Shown in pieces: positions 55,001-62,861 of a stretch of 64,000 nucleotides of DNA; the stretch's first letter is position 1, and every line of letters starts with the position of its first letter. The position numbers were made by a program, and so were the translations under genes. The DNA is from RH-AL1 sp965214415 (GTDB lineage: Bacteria > Pseudomonadota > Alphaproteobacteria > Rhizobiales > Beijerinckiaceae), in NCBI GenBank assembly GCA_965214415.1, contig CBDCBQ010000003.1:434001-498000 (forward strand), in the 5' to 3' direction. Below the pieces are notes generated by a model that ran no database searches, was not told the DNA's origin, and worked only from the letters and a program-made list of their open reading frames with translations.

Positions 55001-55458
55001 ATGATCGCGATGAATGTCGCGCCTTCGACGAGCGCGTTGCCGGCCGGCAGGTCGTGGACCGACAGATGATCCGGCAGGATCCCGTATTTCACTGGGCCGA
55101 ACATCGCCGACAGGATGCCGAACATCGTCAAGGCGACGAACAGGATCGGCAGCGAGTGGAGGAGGAAGCCGGCGGAGGCGATCGCCACGGCGCCGAATTC
55201 AACCAGCTTCAAACGCCGCGCGATGACCGCCTTGTCGTAGCGGTCTGCAAGTTCTCCACCGACCGCCGACAGCAGAAACGACGGCGCGATGAAGAGCGCG
55301 CCGGCAAGCTGGATCAGCGGTCCGGAATGCGCGAGCACGACCGGGTAGAGGATCAGAAAGACGATCGCGGTCTTCAGATAGGAATCGTTGAAGGCCGAAA
55401 AGAACTGACACCAAAAGAGCGGCGCGAACTTGCGGCTCTTCAACAGCGTACGGCTCAT
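52036..55458 (-). CDS. LplT-PlsC-acyl-ACP synthetase fusion (Aas-type lysophospholipid flippase/acyltransferase)
   Basis: The 1140-residue protein has three units. Residues 1 to about 420 form an MFS transporter like LplT (FAPLFWCQFFSAFNDSYLKTA-type start and about 12 segments). Residues about 430-640 are a PlsC acyltransferase with HX4D in NHVSLLD (457-463) and FPEGR (525-529). Residues about 640-1120 are an AMP-forming ligase with LFTSGSEGKPKGVV and YGITEMAPV. In enterobacteria LplT and Aas are separate proteins that flip 2-acyl-lysophospholipid inward and re-acylate it; here all steps are on one chain. Divergent TetR gene and two repeated operators suggest repression. It should act at the inner membrane in phospholipid repair. 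Confidence 0.9.
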   Translation of the reverse strand: MSRTLLKSRKFAPLFWCQFFSAFNDSYLKTAIVFLILYPVVLAHSGPLIQLAGALFIAPSFLLSAVGGELADRYDKAVIARRLKLVEFGAVAIASAGFLLHSLPILFVALTMFGILSAMFGPVKYGILPDHLSVHDLPAGNALVEGATFIAIIAGTFIAALAENYGGKATWFAALTLAFAALSWLAALAIPRSGEGAPHLKVDYNIFRSTYHLMHDLRGDKRLWHGGIIVSMFWLVGAVVFGLLPPMVKMTLGGDELVVSLYLALFAIGIAVGSGLASWLLDGRTLMLPTPLAAILIGFVSLDLAWVLHSIGHVEQPHMTVAMFWHDPTAWHVGIDLALLSMGGGLYVVPSFAAVQAWSPADHRARVVAGVNVLSALLMVVGSLAVAALQAAGWTMAMIFLGLGLGSFVATAWIFAVLPTNPLRDFAALVFRLVYRLKVTGLENIAKAGPNAIIALNHVSLLDAQIAFSILDMNPIFAIDHTFAQKWWMKPVVKYMNALPLDPTRPLATRQLIQAVKGGATLVIFPEGRITRTGSLMKVYDGPGLIADKSGAPIVPVRIEGAEKSRFSYLKPTQVFRPFVKRIKVTIMEPRQIEVPEDLRGRKRRQAAGAALYAIMSEMIFKTTPTDRTVFQAVVDAATENGAKHIALEDPVSGTMTYKRALIGARVLGKKLAPLVPVGATIGVMLPTSIGCTVTLLGLMSAGRVVAMVNFSAGAANIKSAGHAAGFETIITSRAFIEKGKLDKLVADIGGTFRMVYLEDIRATVGLKDKLAGALRWKHPIFKPAAVGGGADRPAAVLFTSGSEGKPKGVVLSHRNMLSNAAQARAVVDFGREDTVFNVLPMFHAFGLTIGTIVPLVFGVKVYLYPSPLHYRIIPELVYGSNATILFGTDTFLAGYARVANAYDFRSLRYVMSGAEPVKDTTRNTYLEKFGLRILEGYGITEMAPVLCLNTPMFNKNGSVGRLMPGMRMRLEAVDGIEDGGKLVVSGPNTMLGYLKDDMPGVLQPPPDGWHDTGDIVALDLNGFISIKGRAKRFAKIAGEMVSLAAIETMAGKLWPDEISAAASLPDARKGERIVLVTQHKGASRNDFATYAKSHGAADVMVPSEVVHIPTIPLLGSGKLDFAGVKRLVEEREDEKASAA

Positions 55459-55529
55459 GGGATCACCTCAACGTTCGCCGCCGAGTGTAGTCGGCCAAAG
55501 CGGCCTTGCTAACCCCGACAACGGTGATA

Positions 55530-55573
55530 TGAACAACGTTCAACCCAAATAGCACCGCTGTGAACAACGTTCA
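55530..55573. promoter_or_regulatory. Two identical TetR-type operators
   Basis: TGAACAACGTTCAA occurs at 55530-55543 and again at 55561-55574. Each is an inverted repeat TGAAC-AAC-GTTCA. Centres are 31 bases apart, about three helical turns. The second copy overlaps the start codon of the TetR gene, and both lie upstream of the acyltransferase fusion. Confidence 0.75.
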
Positions 55574-56189
55574 AGAGAAAACCTCTAAGCGGCTGCCACT
55601 TCGGTCGCGAGACGAACAGCGCGAACGGCTTGTCGGTTGCGCCGAACAGGCGATTGCCGGACACGGTCTGGCCGGGCTGCGGGCGCGAGATCTCGCCGTC
55701 TGCGCCGGTTGCTCGGTGGGGGCGATCTACAACGCCGTCGCCGACCTCGACGAGCTTGTGCTGTTGGTCGGCCAACGGACATTGGCGGAGCTCGACTTAG
55801 CGTTGGGCGCGGTGGACGGGCAGGGGCGCGATATCGGCGACCAGCTTCTGAGTTGGGCGCGAGCGTACGCCATCTTTGCCGCGGCCAATCGGGAGCGGTG
55901 GCGGGCATTGTTCGAGTTTCGCATGACGCCGCCGCGCGACTTTCCCGATTGGTTCGAGGCCGCGCAGCGCCGCATTTTCGTCCGCCTCGAGCAGTGCCTG
56001 GCGCCGCTCGCGCCAGATCTCGATGCCGCCGCGCTGGAGGCGCGTGCCCGCGTGTTGTTTGCGGCGGTGCATGGAATCGTCGAGCTGGGACAGGAGGGCA
56101 AGCTCGCCGCGCTACCGCCGGAGGCGATCGACGCGGAGCTGTCCGCGTTCTTGACGACCTATGTCGCCGGCCTCCGTCAGCTCGGCTAA
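55560..56189 (+). CDS. TetR-family transcription regulator
   Basis: The 209-residue protein has an N-terminal helix-turn-helix (ERLVGCAEQAIAGHGLAGLRARDLAVCAGCSVGAIYNAV) of TetR type. A helical ligand domain follows (LLSWARAYAIFAAANRERWRALFEFRM, RVLFAAVHGIVELGQ). The start is a GTG at 55560 inside an operator copy; no better start is seen before the HTH, though translation would then begin within the operator sequence. It is divergent from the LplT-PlsC-ligase gene, probably its repressor and its own. The ligand is unknown, perhaps a fatty acyl compound. Confidence 0.85.
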   Translation: MNNVQEKTSKRLPLRSRDEQRERLVGCAEQAIAGHGLAGLRARDLAVCAGCSVGAIYNAVADLDELVLLVGQRTLAELDLALGAVDGQGRDIGDQLLSWARAYAIFAAANRERWRALFEFRMTPPRDFPDWFEAAQRRIFVRLEQCLAPLAPDLDAAALEARARVLFAAVHGIVELGQEGKLAALPPEAIDAELSAFLTTYVAGLRQLG

Positions 56190-56190
56190 C

Positions 56191-56718
56191 TCACGGCGTG
56201 TCCGGCTCGCACTCGAGCGTCTCCTCGCGATAGAGTCGCGGGTCCGGCAGATCGCGGATGCGCGGCGTCCGATGGCAGACGATCGGTGGCGGCGGCGTCA
56301 GATATGCCGCGCCAACGGCCTCCAGCGGGTAGGCCGGCAGCGGCACGACGATATGCGGTGAGTCGATCGGCGGAGGCAGTGGTCGCAGCAGCGTTACGCC
56401 TGCCAGCGCCGGCCGTTCGAGATCGACCGGGACCGGCGCGCGGCCGGCATAGGCTCGGCGACGCGAATGCGCGACCGCGCCTTTCTTGCGAACGACGAGC
56501 GGGGTCTGCCCGGTTCCAACGAGGCTTTGCACGACCGGCGATCCGGGTTTGGGCGGCGCGAACGGGACAGCGGCGGCCGTTGGGTCGGCACCAGACGGCA
56601 GCCTCGGCTGCGCCGACGACGGGCTGGGCGGGGTCGTCTGCGCGCGCGCCGCGAGGGGCGCCGCGAGAAGGAGCAGCGACAAGGCAGCGCCTGGACAACG
56701 AGCAAGCACGCGGCGCAT
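56191..56718 (-). CDS. Secreted Pro-rich hypothetical protein
   Basis: The 175-residue product has a signal peptide (RRVLARCPGAALSLLLLAAPLAARAQ) and a mature part rich in Pro and Ala, with PPIVCHRTPRIRDLPDP and two Cys (VCH, LEC) near the C-terminus. ATG 56718 is favoured over 56751 by the GGGGGTGAG just upstream. Probably periplasmic or envelope. I recognise no family. It converges on the TetR gene, with one base between stops. Confidence 0.55.
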   Translation of the reverse strand: MRRVLARCPGAALSLLLLAAPLAARAQTTPPSPSSAQPRLPSGADPTAAAVPFAPPKPGSPVVQSLVGTGQTPLVVRKKGAVAHSRRRAYAGRAPVPVDLERPALAGVTLLRPLPPPIDSPHIVVPLPAYPLEAVGAAYLTPPPPIVCHRTPRIRDLPDPRLYREETLECEPDTP

Positions 56719-56817
56719 CTCACCCCCGTGGAAGGCCAAACCGACCGTCATCGTAGCGGCTTGCTGTCCGGAAAGAATGGTTAGCGTCCTGGCCGGCTCG
56801 TATTTGCGAGGCTTTGC

Positions 56818-57084
56818 GTGATTTTCGCCACCGTCTGGATCGTGGCGGCCTGGGCCATACTACCCGGCGGGGCTTACTTCGGACGATGCCTTCTCGGCGC
56901 CGCGCGTGGGCCGCTCATCGTGGCCGTCACATCGGCCTATGTCGTGCTTTGCGGATTGGCGATCTGGTGGCTCGGGGAGGGATGGCAAGGATGGGCGGGC
57001 GCGGCCGGCATGCTTGTGCCCTACGCCCTCGCGGTTGCCTTGATCCTGGGGCTGGGTCGCTCGCGGGTACCGCCGGCGGCCTGA
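56818..57084 (+). CDS. Small three-span membrane protein
   Basis: The 88-residue ORF is hydrophobic over almost its whole length (IFATVWIVAAWAILPGGAY, IVAVTSAYVVLCGLAIWWLG, GMLVPYALAVALILGLG), typical of a small inner-membrane protein. The start is a GTG. The stop TGA at 57082-57084 abuts the stop of the next reverse-strand ORF. I recognise no family. Confidence 0.55.
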   Translation: MIFATVWIVAAWAILPGGAYFGRCLLGAARGPLIVAVTSAYVVLCGLAIWWLGEGWQGWAGAAGMLVPYALAVALILGLGRSRVPPAA

Positions 57085-57219
57085 TCAGCGAAACGGATCG
57101 TCGCGGCGCTCACGTGCGATGTCGCGCAAAGCCTTGCCGGACAAGATGGACATCAGGCCCAGCGCGGCCGCCGAGACGAAGTGAACGAAGCCGATCGCCG
57201 GCAGATAGAGGAAGATCAT
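57085..57219 (-). CDS. Short membrane protein (44 residues), second of a coupled pair
   Basis: Read on the minus strand, an ATG at 57219 opens a 44-codon frame: a membrane segment FLYLPAIGFVHFVSAAALGLM followed by a basic amphipathic tail (GKALRDIARERRDDPFR). GAGG precedes it within the upstream ORF. The start overlaps the stop of the 45-residue ORF by ATGA. Size and layout fit a small inner-membrane peptide. It is too short for standard ORF cut-offs. No family recognised. Confidence 0.5.
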   Translation of the reverse strand: MIFLYLPAIGFVHFVSAAALGLMSILSGKALRDIARERRDDPFR

Positions 57220-57353
57220 GACCGCCGCCTCGTCGAGGCCAGAACCACGACGCCGCCGGCCACCATGCCAAAAGCCAAGCCTCCAAGGACCGATGTCGCG
57301 ACGACCATGCTGGTCAAAATGCTCGGGCGCGGGAAGAGCCTGAAGGGCAGCAT
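57216..57353 (-). CDS. Short membrane protein (45 residues), first of a coupled pair
   Basis: The minus-strand ATG at 57353 has AGAGAGG 8 bases upstream and codes MLPFRLFPRPS followed by one long membrane segment (MVVATSVLGGLAFGMVAGGVVVLA) and STRRRS. The positive-inside rule puts the Arg-rich ends in the cytoplasm only if the segment is a hairpin or the ends differ. Its stop overlaps the start of the next short ORF. The forward-strand ORF over the same bases is low-complexity and less convincing. Confidence 0.5.
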   Translation of the reverse strand: MLPFRLFPRPSILTSMVVATSVLGGLAFGMVAGGVVVLASTRRRS

Positions 57354-57512
57354 GTGGCGACCTCTCTGATATTGGGGCCAGCCTTGATCTCAGAGACGGC
57401 GCATGTCCGCGAGGTCACGCTTTGTCGCGCGACAACGCGATCCTGGCCGCAGCCCGAACCAGCGGCGCTCCGCCGCGGCGCCTGCAGCCGAGGTCGGACG
57501 TTGCTCGGCGGC

Positions 57513-57887
57513 ATGAACGAGCAGCTCAAGATCTACCACGATGGCTCCTGTCCGCTCTGTCGGCTCGAGATCGAGCACTACAAGCGGCAGATGGGCAGCG
57601 AGCGGCTAGCCTTCGTCGATATTTCGGACGAAGAGGCTGACGTCGGCCACGACCTCGACCGTTCGGCGGCGATGGCGCGCTTTCACGTTCGCGAGCCGGA
57701 TGGCCGTCTCCTCTCGGGCGCCCCGGCGTTCGCGGCCATCTGGCGGCGCTTGCCGGCGTGGCGATGGGCGGCGCGGTTCGCGGCCTTGCCCGGAGCCTTG
57801 TCGTGCCTAGGGCTGGGCTATCGCCTGTTCCTGCCGCTACGCCCGGCTCTCGCCAGGCTTGCTCGGCGCAGGGCGGCAGGGCACTAG
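57513..57887 (+). CDS. DCC-family (DUF393) thiol-disulphide oxidoreductase-like protein
   Basis: The 124-residue protein begins MNEQLKIYHDGSCPLCRLEI, the thioredoxin-like DxxCPLC start that names the DCC family (PF04134). EIEHYKRQ, FVDISDEEADV, RFHVREPDGRLLSGAPAF and the hydrophobic C-terminus (AWRWAARFAALPGAL, LGYRLFLPLRPALARL) follow the family pattern. The enzyme activity is unknown. The longer upstream frame is Arg-rich shadow and was left out. Confidence 0.85.
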   Translation: MNEQLKIYHDGSCPLCRLEIEHYKRQMGSERLAFVDISDEEADVGHDLDRSAAMARFHVREPDGRLLSGAPAFAAIWRRLPAWRWAARFAALPGALSCLGLGYRLFLPLRPALARLARRRAAGH

Positions 57888-58031
57888 CCAATAGGGCGCG
57901 CCGCTACCGGGTCGCGATCTTGCCCCGAGTCCGGTTATATCTCGTGGATAGACCTTGCCCTGCGCCGACGCGGCATCGACGCTCTGCCGCGCGCGGGCTA
58001 GTAGGCAAGGTCGCGTGGTAGGTCGTTCGAG

Positions 58032-58877
58032 ATGGTTGGAATGAGGGAATTGCGGCTGGTGCTGCTCGGCCTTGCCGCGATCATCGCGCTCTTGCTCGGC
58101 GCCGGGTTTCTCCTGCGCGCGTTCAAGACCGCGCCCGCGCAACAGACAGTTGTCATACAGACCGCGACGCCGGCAAGCGAGACGCCGCCGCGCGACACGC
58201 CATCGTCGGAGGCACTGACCGCGGCGCGGGCGAAGGTCGAAGCGGCCGTCGCGGACGCACCTGACTACGCGAAATTCTTCGATCGACTGCGGATCGTCTT
58301 CCCCGGCGACTACGAGTCGATCATGAACACGCTCGGCGCGGCGAGCCAGGGCCGCGATGTCAACGTCGACTCGATGATGGCCGATGCCGTCTCCGCGCTT
58401 CGCCACGCGCATGGCACGCTGGCCGCGAAGGCGCCGGATGCCGCGCTCGCGAAGATCTTCTCGCTGCAGCTGGAAGAGATGCAGGCCTTGGCGACACGCG
58501 ATACGCACCTGTGCGTCGCCTTCCTCTACGGCGCCAGCGTCCCGGGCTTTGTCGCCTTCGCGGCCGATCACCGCCCGCTGGTCGCCGATGCCGCGATCGC
58601 CGGCCTCGACGCGATGAGCAGCGGCCGGACACAGGGCGTCGACCGTGGCGCCCCGACCGATCCCGACTTCCAAACGCTCGACCGTTCTCTCGTCGACAAA
58701 GGGCTGACGCGTCCGGAAATCGACGCGCTGCTGGACGGCAAGACGCCAGAACCGCCGATCGCCGATGCGACGATGTGCCAGGCGGGGCAGACCTACCTCT
58801 CAACGCTCGCGTCCCTACCAGTGGGCGTCCGCGCGCGGCTTTACGGGCTCGCCGTCGACCTGATGGCGAAATCCTGA
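58032..58877 (+). CDS. Hypothetical membrane-anchored protein
   Basis: The 281-residue product has one N-terminal membrane segment (LRLVLLGLAAIIALLLGAGFLL), a short Thr/Pro-rich linker and a helical soluble domain. The soluble part carries YAKFFDRLRIVFPGDYESIMN, DSMMADAVSALRHAHGTLA, TRDTHLCVAFLYGA and MCQAGQTYLSTLASLP, with two Cys. Most of it should lie in the periplasm. It looks like a conserved hypothetical of Hyphomicrobiales. An in-frame ATG at 58041 is an equally good start. It converges on anmK. Confidence 0.7.
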   Translation: MVGMRELRLVLLGLAAIIALLLGAGFLLRAFKTAPAQQTVVIQTATPASETPPRDTPSSEALTAARAKVEAAVADAPDYAKFFDRLRIVFPGDYESIMNTLGAASQGRDVNVDSMMADAVSALRHAHGTLAAKAPDAALAKIFSLQLEEMQALATRDTHLCVAFLYGASVPGFVAFAADHRPLVADAAIAGLDAMSSGRTQGVDRGAPTDPDFQTLDRSLVDKGLTRPEIDALLDGKTPEPPIADATMCQAGQTYLSTLASLPVGVRARLYGLAVDLMAKS

Positions 58878-58901
58878 GCGAAGCCGCTATGCCGGCAACG
58901 G

Positions 58902-60023
58902 TCATCCGTGCCGGTTCAGACGTCCGCCTGTCATCGGCGCTGGGACGCCGGTCGTGCCGGGGAAGCTGATCGGCAGTTCGCGCAGCTTGCGCACGGCGAG
59001 GTAGCCGAAGCACTCGGCCTCGATCGCATCGCCACGCCACCCCACGGTCTCGGCCAGGACGGGGTCGACATTGGCGCGAAGGCGGATCGCGTCCATCAGC
59101 GCCGGATTGCGCCGGCCGCCGCCGCAGACGATCAGCCTATCCGGGCGTCTCGGCAAAAGATCGAGCGCGCGGCCCACCGCGCCAGCGGTGAACGCGGTCA
59201 ACGTCGCGGCGCCGTTCTCGAGGCTCAGGCCGTCCGCCATCCCGGCGCCGAAGTCGTTGCGGTCGAGCGACTTCGGCGGTGGCGCGAAAAGCCAGGCGTG
59301 GTCGAGCAGCCTCGCCAGACGCGGCTCGTCGACGGTGCCGCCCCGCGCAAGCGCGCCATCGCGATCCATCGGCGAGCCGGTCGCTCGCTCGACCCAATCG
59401 TTGAGCGGCGCATTGGCTGGTCCCGTGTCGAAGGCGACGAGGCGTCCGTCGTCGCCGCGCCACGTGATGTTGGCGACGCCGCCAAGGTTGAGCACGGCCG
59501 TTGTCGGCGGCGCGTCGATCCCGGCGAGCAAGGCCGCGTGATAGGAGGCCGCGAGCGGCGCGCCCTGGCCGCCGGCTCGCACATCCGCGGTGCGGAAGTC
59601 GTGCACGACGTCGATGCCGGTCAACGCCGCCATCAGGGCGCCGTCGCCGAGCTGGCGCGTATCCCCGGCCCGGCCGTCGCGGGGCGCGCGGTGCAGCACT
59701 GTCTGGCCGTGGAAGCCGATAACGCCGACGTCGGCCGCCGCGAAGCCTGCTTCTTCCAGGAAGGCGCTGACGGCGGAAGACTGCGCGCGCGTGAGCGCGT
59801 CTTCCGCTTGGCCGAAGATGTCGGGTTCGGCGCCCGCGAAATCCCACGCCCCGGCCGCGGCAAGCGTAAGCGCCAGCAGATCGCGCAGCCCTGGCGGGTA
59901 GGGCGCCAGCGTCCAGCGGCCGAACTCAGTCACCGTCGCGCCGTCGGTGCGTAGCATCGCGATGTCGATGTTGCCGTCGAGCACGGTGCCCGTCATCAAC
60001 CCGACGGCCCAGATCGGCTCCAT
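58902..60023 (-). CDS. anmK: Anhydro-N-acetylmuramic acid kinase
   Basis: AnmK opens and phosphorylates 1,6-anhydro-MurNAc to MurNAc-6-phosphate in cell-wall recycling. It has 373 residues from ATG 60023 (GGAGG 9 bases upstream), the family length. Motifs are AVGLMTGTVLDGNID at the start, GFHGQTVLHRAP, TAVLNLGGVANITW, FDTGPANAPLNDWV, and LIVCGGGRRNPALM. A farther ATG at 60056 would overlap the methyltransferase stop by ATGA and is possible. It is downstream of a methyltransferase gene on the same strand. Confidence 0.93.
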   Translation of the reverse strand: MEPIWAVGLMTGTVLDGNIDIAMLRTDGATVTEFGRWTLAPYPPGLRDLLALTLAAAGAWDFAGAEPDIFGQAEDALTRAQSSAVSAFLEEAGFAAADVGVIGFHGQTVLHRAPRDGRAGDTRQLGDGALMAALTGIDVVHDFRTADVRAGGQGAPLAASYHAALLAGIDAPPTTAVLNLGGVANITWRGDDGRLVAFDTGPANAPLNDWVERATGSPMDRDGALARGGTVDEPRLARLLDHAWLFAPPPKSLDRNDFGAGMADGLSLENGAATLTAFTAGAVGRALDLLPRRPDRLIVCGGGRRNPALMDAIRLRANVDPVLAETVGWRGDAIEAECFGYLAVRKLRELPISFPGTTGVPAPMTGGRLNRHG

Positions 60024-60052
60024 CTTGTCGTCCTCCACAACGGACGCCGGTA

Positions 60053-60865
60053 TCATGCGCCGACCTCGAGCGGCATCGTCGGCTTGGTTCGTGTCCCAAC
60101 GATCGTGTACATCGGCATGCGACGGTCCAAAAGACGTTGTCGGTGGTAGGTGACGACGGTCTTCTCGAAGCCGAGCACGCCCAGGAACTCGACGATGACC
60201 GCGGGTGGCAGGCTCCACCATGTCTCCCACGGTCCGTTGCGGGCAAAACGTGGTTTGAACTGCATCGTGCGGCCGGAAAACGCGCTGAAGAGGCGCGACA
60301 ACGCATGCCCGCCGGGCAGGAGATCGGCGACGATCACGGTCTCGCGGGTTAGGCGGAGCGCGTTGTGGAGCGCCAGAAAGGGATCGCGAAGGTGGAGGAG
60401 AATGCTGCCGAAGACGCTGATGTCGACCGGTCCAAGCCCGGCATCGATCGCGTAGACGGTGCCATGCGCCATGCGCGCGGCCGAACGATGCGCTGCGTGA
60501 CAAAGCCAGAAGCCATTGTTGATCGCGGCGATGTGCGCCTTGCGCGCTTGCGCGAGCGCGGCCGCGTCGATTCCGGACAGCGGGACGATGTCCCAGCTTT
60601 GCGCCTCGGACAGATCGTAAGCGATCACGTCGGCGCCCGCCTTCTCCATATGAAACGTCAGGAAGCCCGTCGCGGCGCCGACGTCGAGGACCGTCTTACC
60701 GGCAAATCCCACGTGGCCGAGATAGGCGTCGATCCCTGGACTCAGATCCCATTCACCCTTGACCGCGTTGCGTCCAGGGATCGCCGTCGTATGGTAGAAG
60801 TAGCAGGCCTCTGGCGCCGGGGGCGCCGGCGGGGGTGCCGCAAAGGCGAAATCTGAATTTGACAT
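60053..60865 (-). CDS. SAM-dependent class I methyltransferase
   Basis: The 270-residue protein has motif I VLDVGAATGFLTFHMEKAG (SAM glycine-rich loop), the acidic residue at the end of the next strand (VIAYDLSEAQ), motif IV-like VDISVFGSILLHLRDP and a C-terminal VVTYHRQRLLD. The N-terminus is Pro/Ala-rich (FAAPPPAPPAPEA). It has the layout of small-molecule or glycan methyltransferases. The substrate is unknown. It directly precedes anmK and may be co-transcribed. Confidence 0.78.
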   Translation of the reverse strand: MSNSDFAFAAPPPAPPAPEACYFYHTTAIPGRNAVKGEWDLSPGIDAYLGHVGFAGKTVLDVGAATGFLTFHMEKAGADVIAYDLSEAQSWDIVPLSGIDAAALAQARKAHIAAINNGFWLCHAAHRSAARMAHGTVYAIDAGLGPVDISVFGSILLHLRDPFLALHNALRLTRETVIVADLLPGGHALSRLFSAFSGRTMQFKPRFARNGPWETWWSLPPAVIVEFLGVLGFEKTVVTYHRQRLLDRRMPMYTIVGTRTKPTMPLEVGA

Positions 60866-60962
60866 GCGCTCGGGTGGCCTGCGATCGCGCCGAGCCTCCG
60901 ACGCGTTCTCCTCACGTTAAGCCTCCCTCTTGGAGCCCCGGCCACGCGAATGCAAATGCGGC

Positions 60963-61184
60963 TCAGCCGATCCCAGCGGTCTCGGAGGTCGCCGCCTCGA
61001 CGTTGCTCTTTCCGCCGACCCTGTCGAGTTCTTCGCGCGTCCGTTTGACGAGGAGGTCGGCCAGATAGATCAACATCGGCATCTCCGCCGCCTCGGCACT
61101 CGTCCTCACATCGAGACTGCTCAGCAGGATCTCGATCAGCAGCGTCTCCTTATGCGCGAGCAATGTTGGGCTCATGCTGGTCAC
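60963..61184 (-). CDS. Small helical hypothetical protein
   Basis: The 73-residue ORF starts at a GTG with AAGGA 4-5 bases upstream; ATG 61175 is an alternative. It is mainly one amphipathic helical stretch (KETLLIEILLSSLDVRTS, PMLIYLADLLVKRTREELDRV). It is divergent from the LysR gene, 98 bases away, and might be its target. I recognise no family. Confidence 0.5.
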   Translation of the reverse strand: MTSMSPTLLAHKETLLIEILLSSLDVRTSAEAAEMPMLIYLADLLVKRTREELDRVGGKSNVEAATSETAGIG

Positions 61185-61282
61185 GTCGTCCTTGTGAGTG
61201 AAACCACGGTCTTGCTACGGTCGACCGGCAAGCGGCCACTACGAGCGGCCAACGTGCCGTCGAGAATGCGAGGACACAGATC

Positions 61283-62278
61283 GTGAGCCGGCTGACCATC
61301 TCTTCGTCTCCGCCGGAGGAGAAAGTGCTTCTCAGCGGCCAATACTGGGGAGAGTTGCGGATCTTCGCGGAGGTCGCGCGTTCGAAAAGCTTCAATCGGG
61401 CCGCCGAACGCCTCGGCGTCAGCCAGCCCACGATCGGGCGCAAGGTGCGTCGGCTGCAGGATTTGATCGGCACGCGGCTGTTCGTCTCGACCAAGCAGGG
61501 CGTGCGTCTCACCTCGCGCGGCGAGGAACTCGCCTCGGCGCTCTTGATTCTCGACCAGTCCCTGTTTTCCATCGCCAGCGACCTGAAGGCACGCGACGAC
61601 GACGCCGAAGGGATCGTCAGTCTCGCGATCACCGACGGCATGGCGGCGTTCTTCGCCGCGCCTGCGATCCGCGACTTCGCCGCGCGCTACCCGAAGGTCC
61701 GCCTGCACATGAAGAGCATGGGCGACATGAACGACCTGCGCGCCAACCAGGCCGACATGATGCTGACCTTCGTTCCGACCGACCGGCCCGACATCCGCTG
61801 CGTTCCGGTCGGCTCGCTGCATCTTATTCCGATGGCGAGCGAAGGTTATGTCGCGCGCCATGGTTTTCCGACGCGCGAAAACGTGGAGGAGCATTTCTTT
61901 CTTCAATCGTATTTTTACCAGGCTCCGCTGCCGGCTTGGCGCGGCTGGCAGGCGCTCTGCGAACAGGGCCAGATCGCGCATTACTGCGACAATACTTTCG
62001 CCTACGGCATGCTCGCCAAGCAGGGCCTGGGAATCGCGCTGCTCGGAAATTATTTGATCCACGGGCGCTCGGCGGTGCCGCTCGATCTCGGCGTCAATGC
62101 CTCGCTGCCGATGTACGCGCTCGCGCTGGCGGAGCGCCTCGAATCGCGACCGGTCCGGGTTGCCTTCGAGTGGCTGTGCGAGACGTTTCACGAAAGCAAT
62201 CCGTGGTTTCGCAAGCAGTTCAGCTTGGCAGGGCTGCCGGAGGTCTTCTCGGCACTGGATTTCATGATGGACCGGTAG
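61283..62278 (+). CDS. LysR-family transcription regulator
   Basis: The 331-residue protein begins with a 20-residue leader and then the LysR helix-turn-helix (LRIFAEVARSKSFNRAAERLGVSQPTIGRKVRRLQDLIGTRLF). The effector domain has two lobes (IVSLAITDGMAAFFAAPAIRDFAARYPKVRLH, LPMYALALAERLE). The start is a GTG at 61283. The target is unknown; the divergent small gene is the nearest candidate. The 3' end overlaps the convergent GNAT-like gene by 17 bases. Confidence 0.88.
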   Translation: MSRLTISSSPPEEKVLLSGQYWGELRIFAEVARSKSFNRAAERLGVSQPTIGRKVRRLQDLIGTRLFVSTKQGVRLTSRGEELASALLILDQSLFSIASDLKARDDDAEGIVSLAITDGMAAFFAAPAIRDFAARYPKVRLHMKSMGDMNDLRANQADMMLTFVPTDRPDIRCVPVGSLHLIPMASEGYVARHGFPTRENVEEHFFLQSYFYQAPLPAWRGWQALCEQGQIAHYCDNTFAYGMLAKQGLGIALLGNYLIHGRSAVPLDLGVNASLPMYALALAERLESRPVRVAFEWLCETFHESNPWFRKQFSLAGLPEVFSALDFMMDR

Positions 62279-62861
62279 AGCGCGATGCGCTTGCCGCGTC
62301 ATCGCTCGTCCGGCCCGGCTCGTCCCAGTGCCCCTCGATCCGGTACAGCAGCGATGCGCTCGACCCGAGCGAGAGCGCGTCCGGATGCGGCTCGAGGTCC
62401 TTCCACAGCTCGTAGTAGGGCTCGTGCCCCTCGAAGTACGCCGGCTCCTTGTTGACGCTGCGAAATCCAAGGACGATCCGCCAGAGGCGCGCGTATTTGG
62501 CGCTCGCGTGCGTGATGATGCGCGTATAGCCCTTCCGCGCGCAGTGCTCGAAGCCGAACGCACCGAACGCTTTCAAGACGGCGATGCTGCGATACGCCTT
62601 GCGGAAAGACGTCCGCTCGATCTTGGCGAAATCCTTGAACCATCGGACCCGCGCCGTGCCGATCGGGACAGCGCCGTCGTAAATCACGACGTGCGAGGCC
62701 ATGTAGTCATTGCCGTCGAACAGCCATTCGACGCTCGCGCCATGCTCTTCTAGAAAGCAGATACTGCGGATGGCGCTGGCGATCAGCCACTGCTGCGGTG
62801 TGGTGACGACTTCGAAACGCAGCGCCGAGGGCTCGATAATTTCTACCCGCTCTGGCTGCAT
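62262..62861 (-). CDS. GNAT-superfamily acetyltransferase-like protein
   Basis: The 199-residue protein shows a GNAT-like core: a beta strand pair (HVVIYDGAVPIGTARVRWF), the region AYRSIAVLKAFGAFGFEHCARKG where an acetyl-CoA loop would lie, then TRIITHASAKYARLWRIVLGFR and EPYYELWKDL. The classical Q/RxxGxG/A loop is not clear, so activity is uncertain. The tail is Ser/Asp-rich. ATG 62861 begins a credible N-terminus. It converges on the LysR gene. Confidence 0.6.
   Translation of the reverse strand: MQPERVEIIEPSALRFEVVTTPQQWLIASAIRSICFLEEHGASVEWLFDGNDYMASHVVIYDGAVPIGTARVRWFKDFAKIERTSFRKAYRSIAVLKAFGAFGFEHCARKGYTRIITHASAKYARLWRIVLGFRSVNKEPAYFEGHEPYYELWKDLEPHPDALSLGSSASLLYRIEGHWDEPGRTSDDAASASRSTGPS

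Noticed and set aside
57181..57369. Forward frame of 62 residues
   Set aside because: Thr/Pro/Lys-rich without structure; the opposite strand has two coupled membrane ORFs with ribosome sites.
58885..58916. Hairpin at the convergent ends of the membrane-anchored protein and anmK
   Set aside because: The stem has a bulge, overlaps the anmK stop and lacks T runs; too weak to call a terminator.
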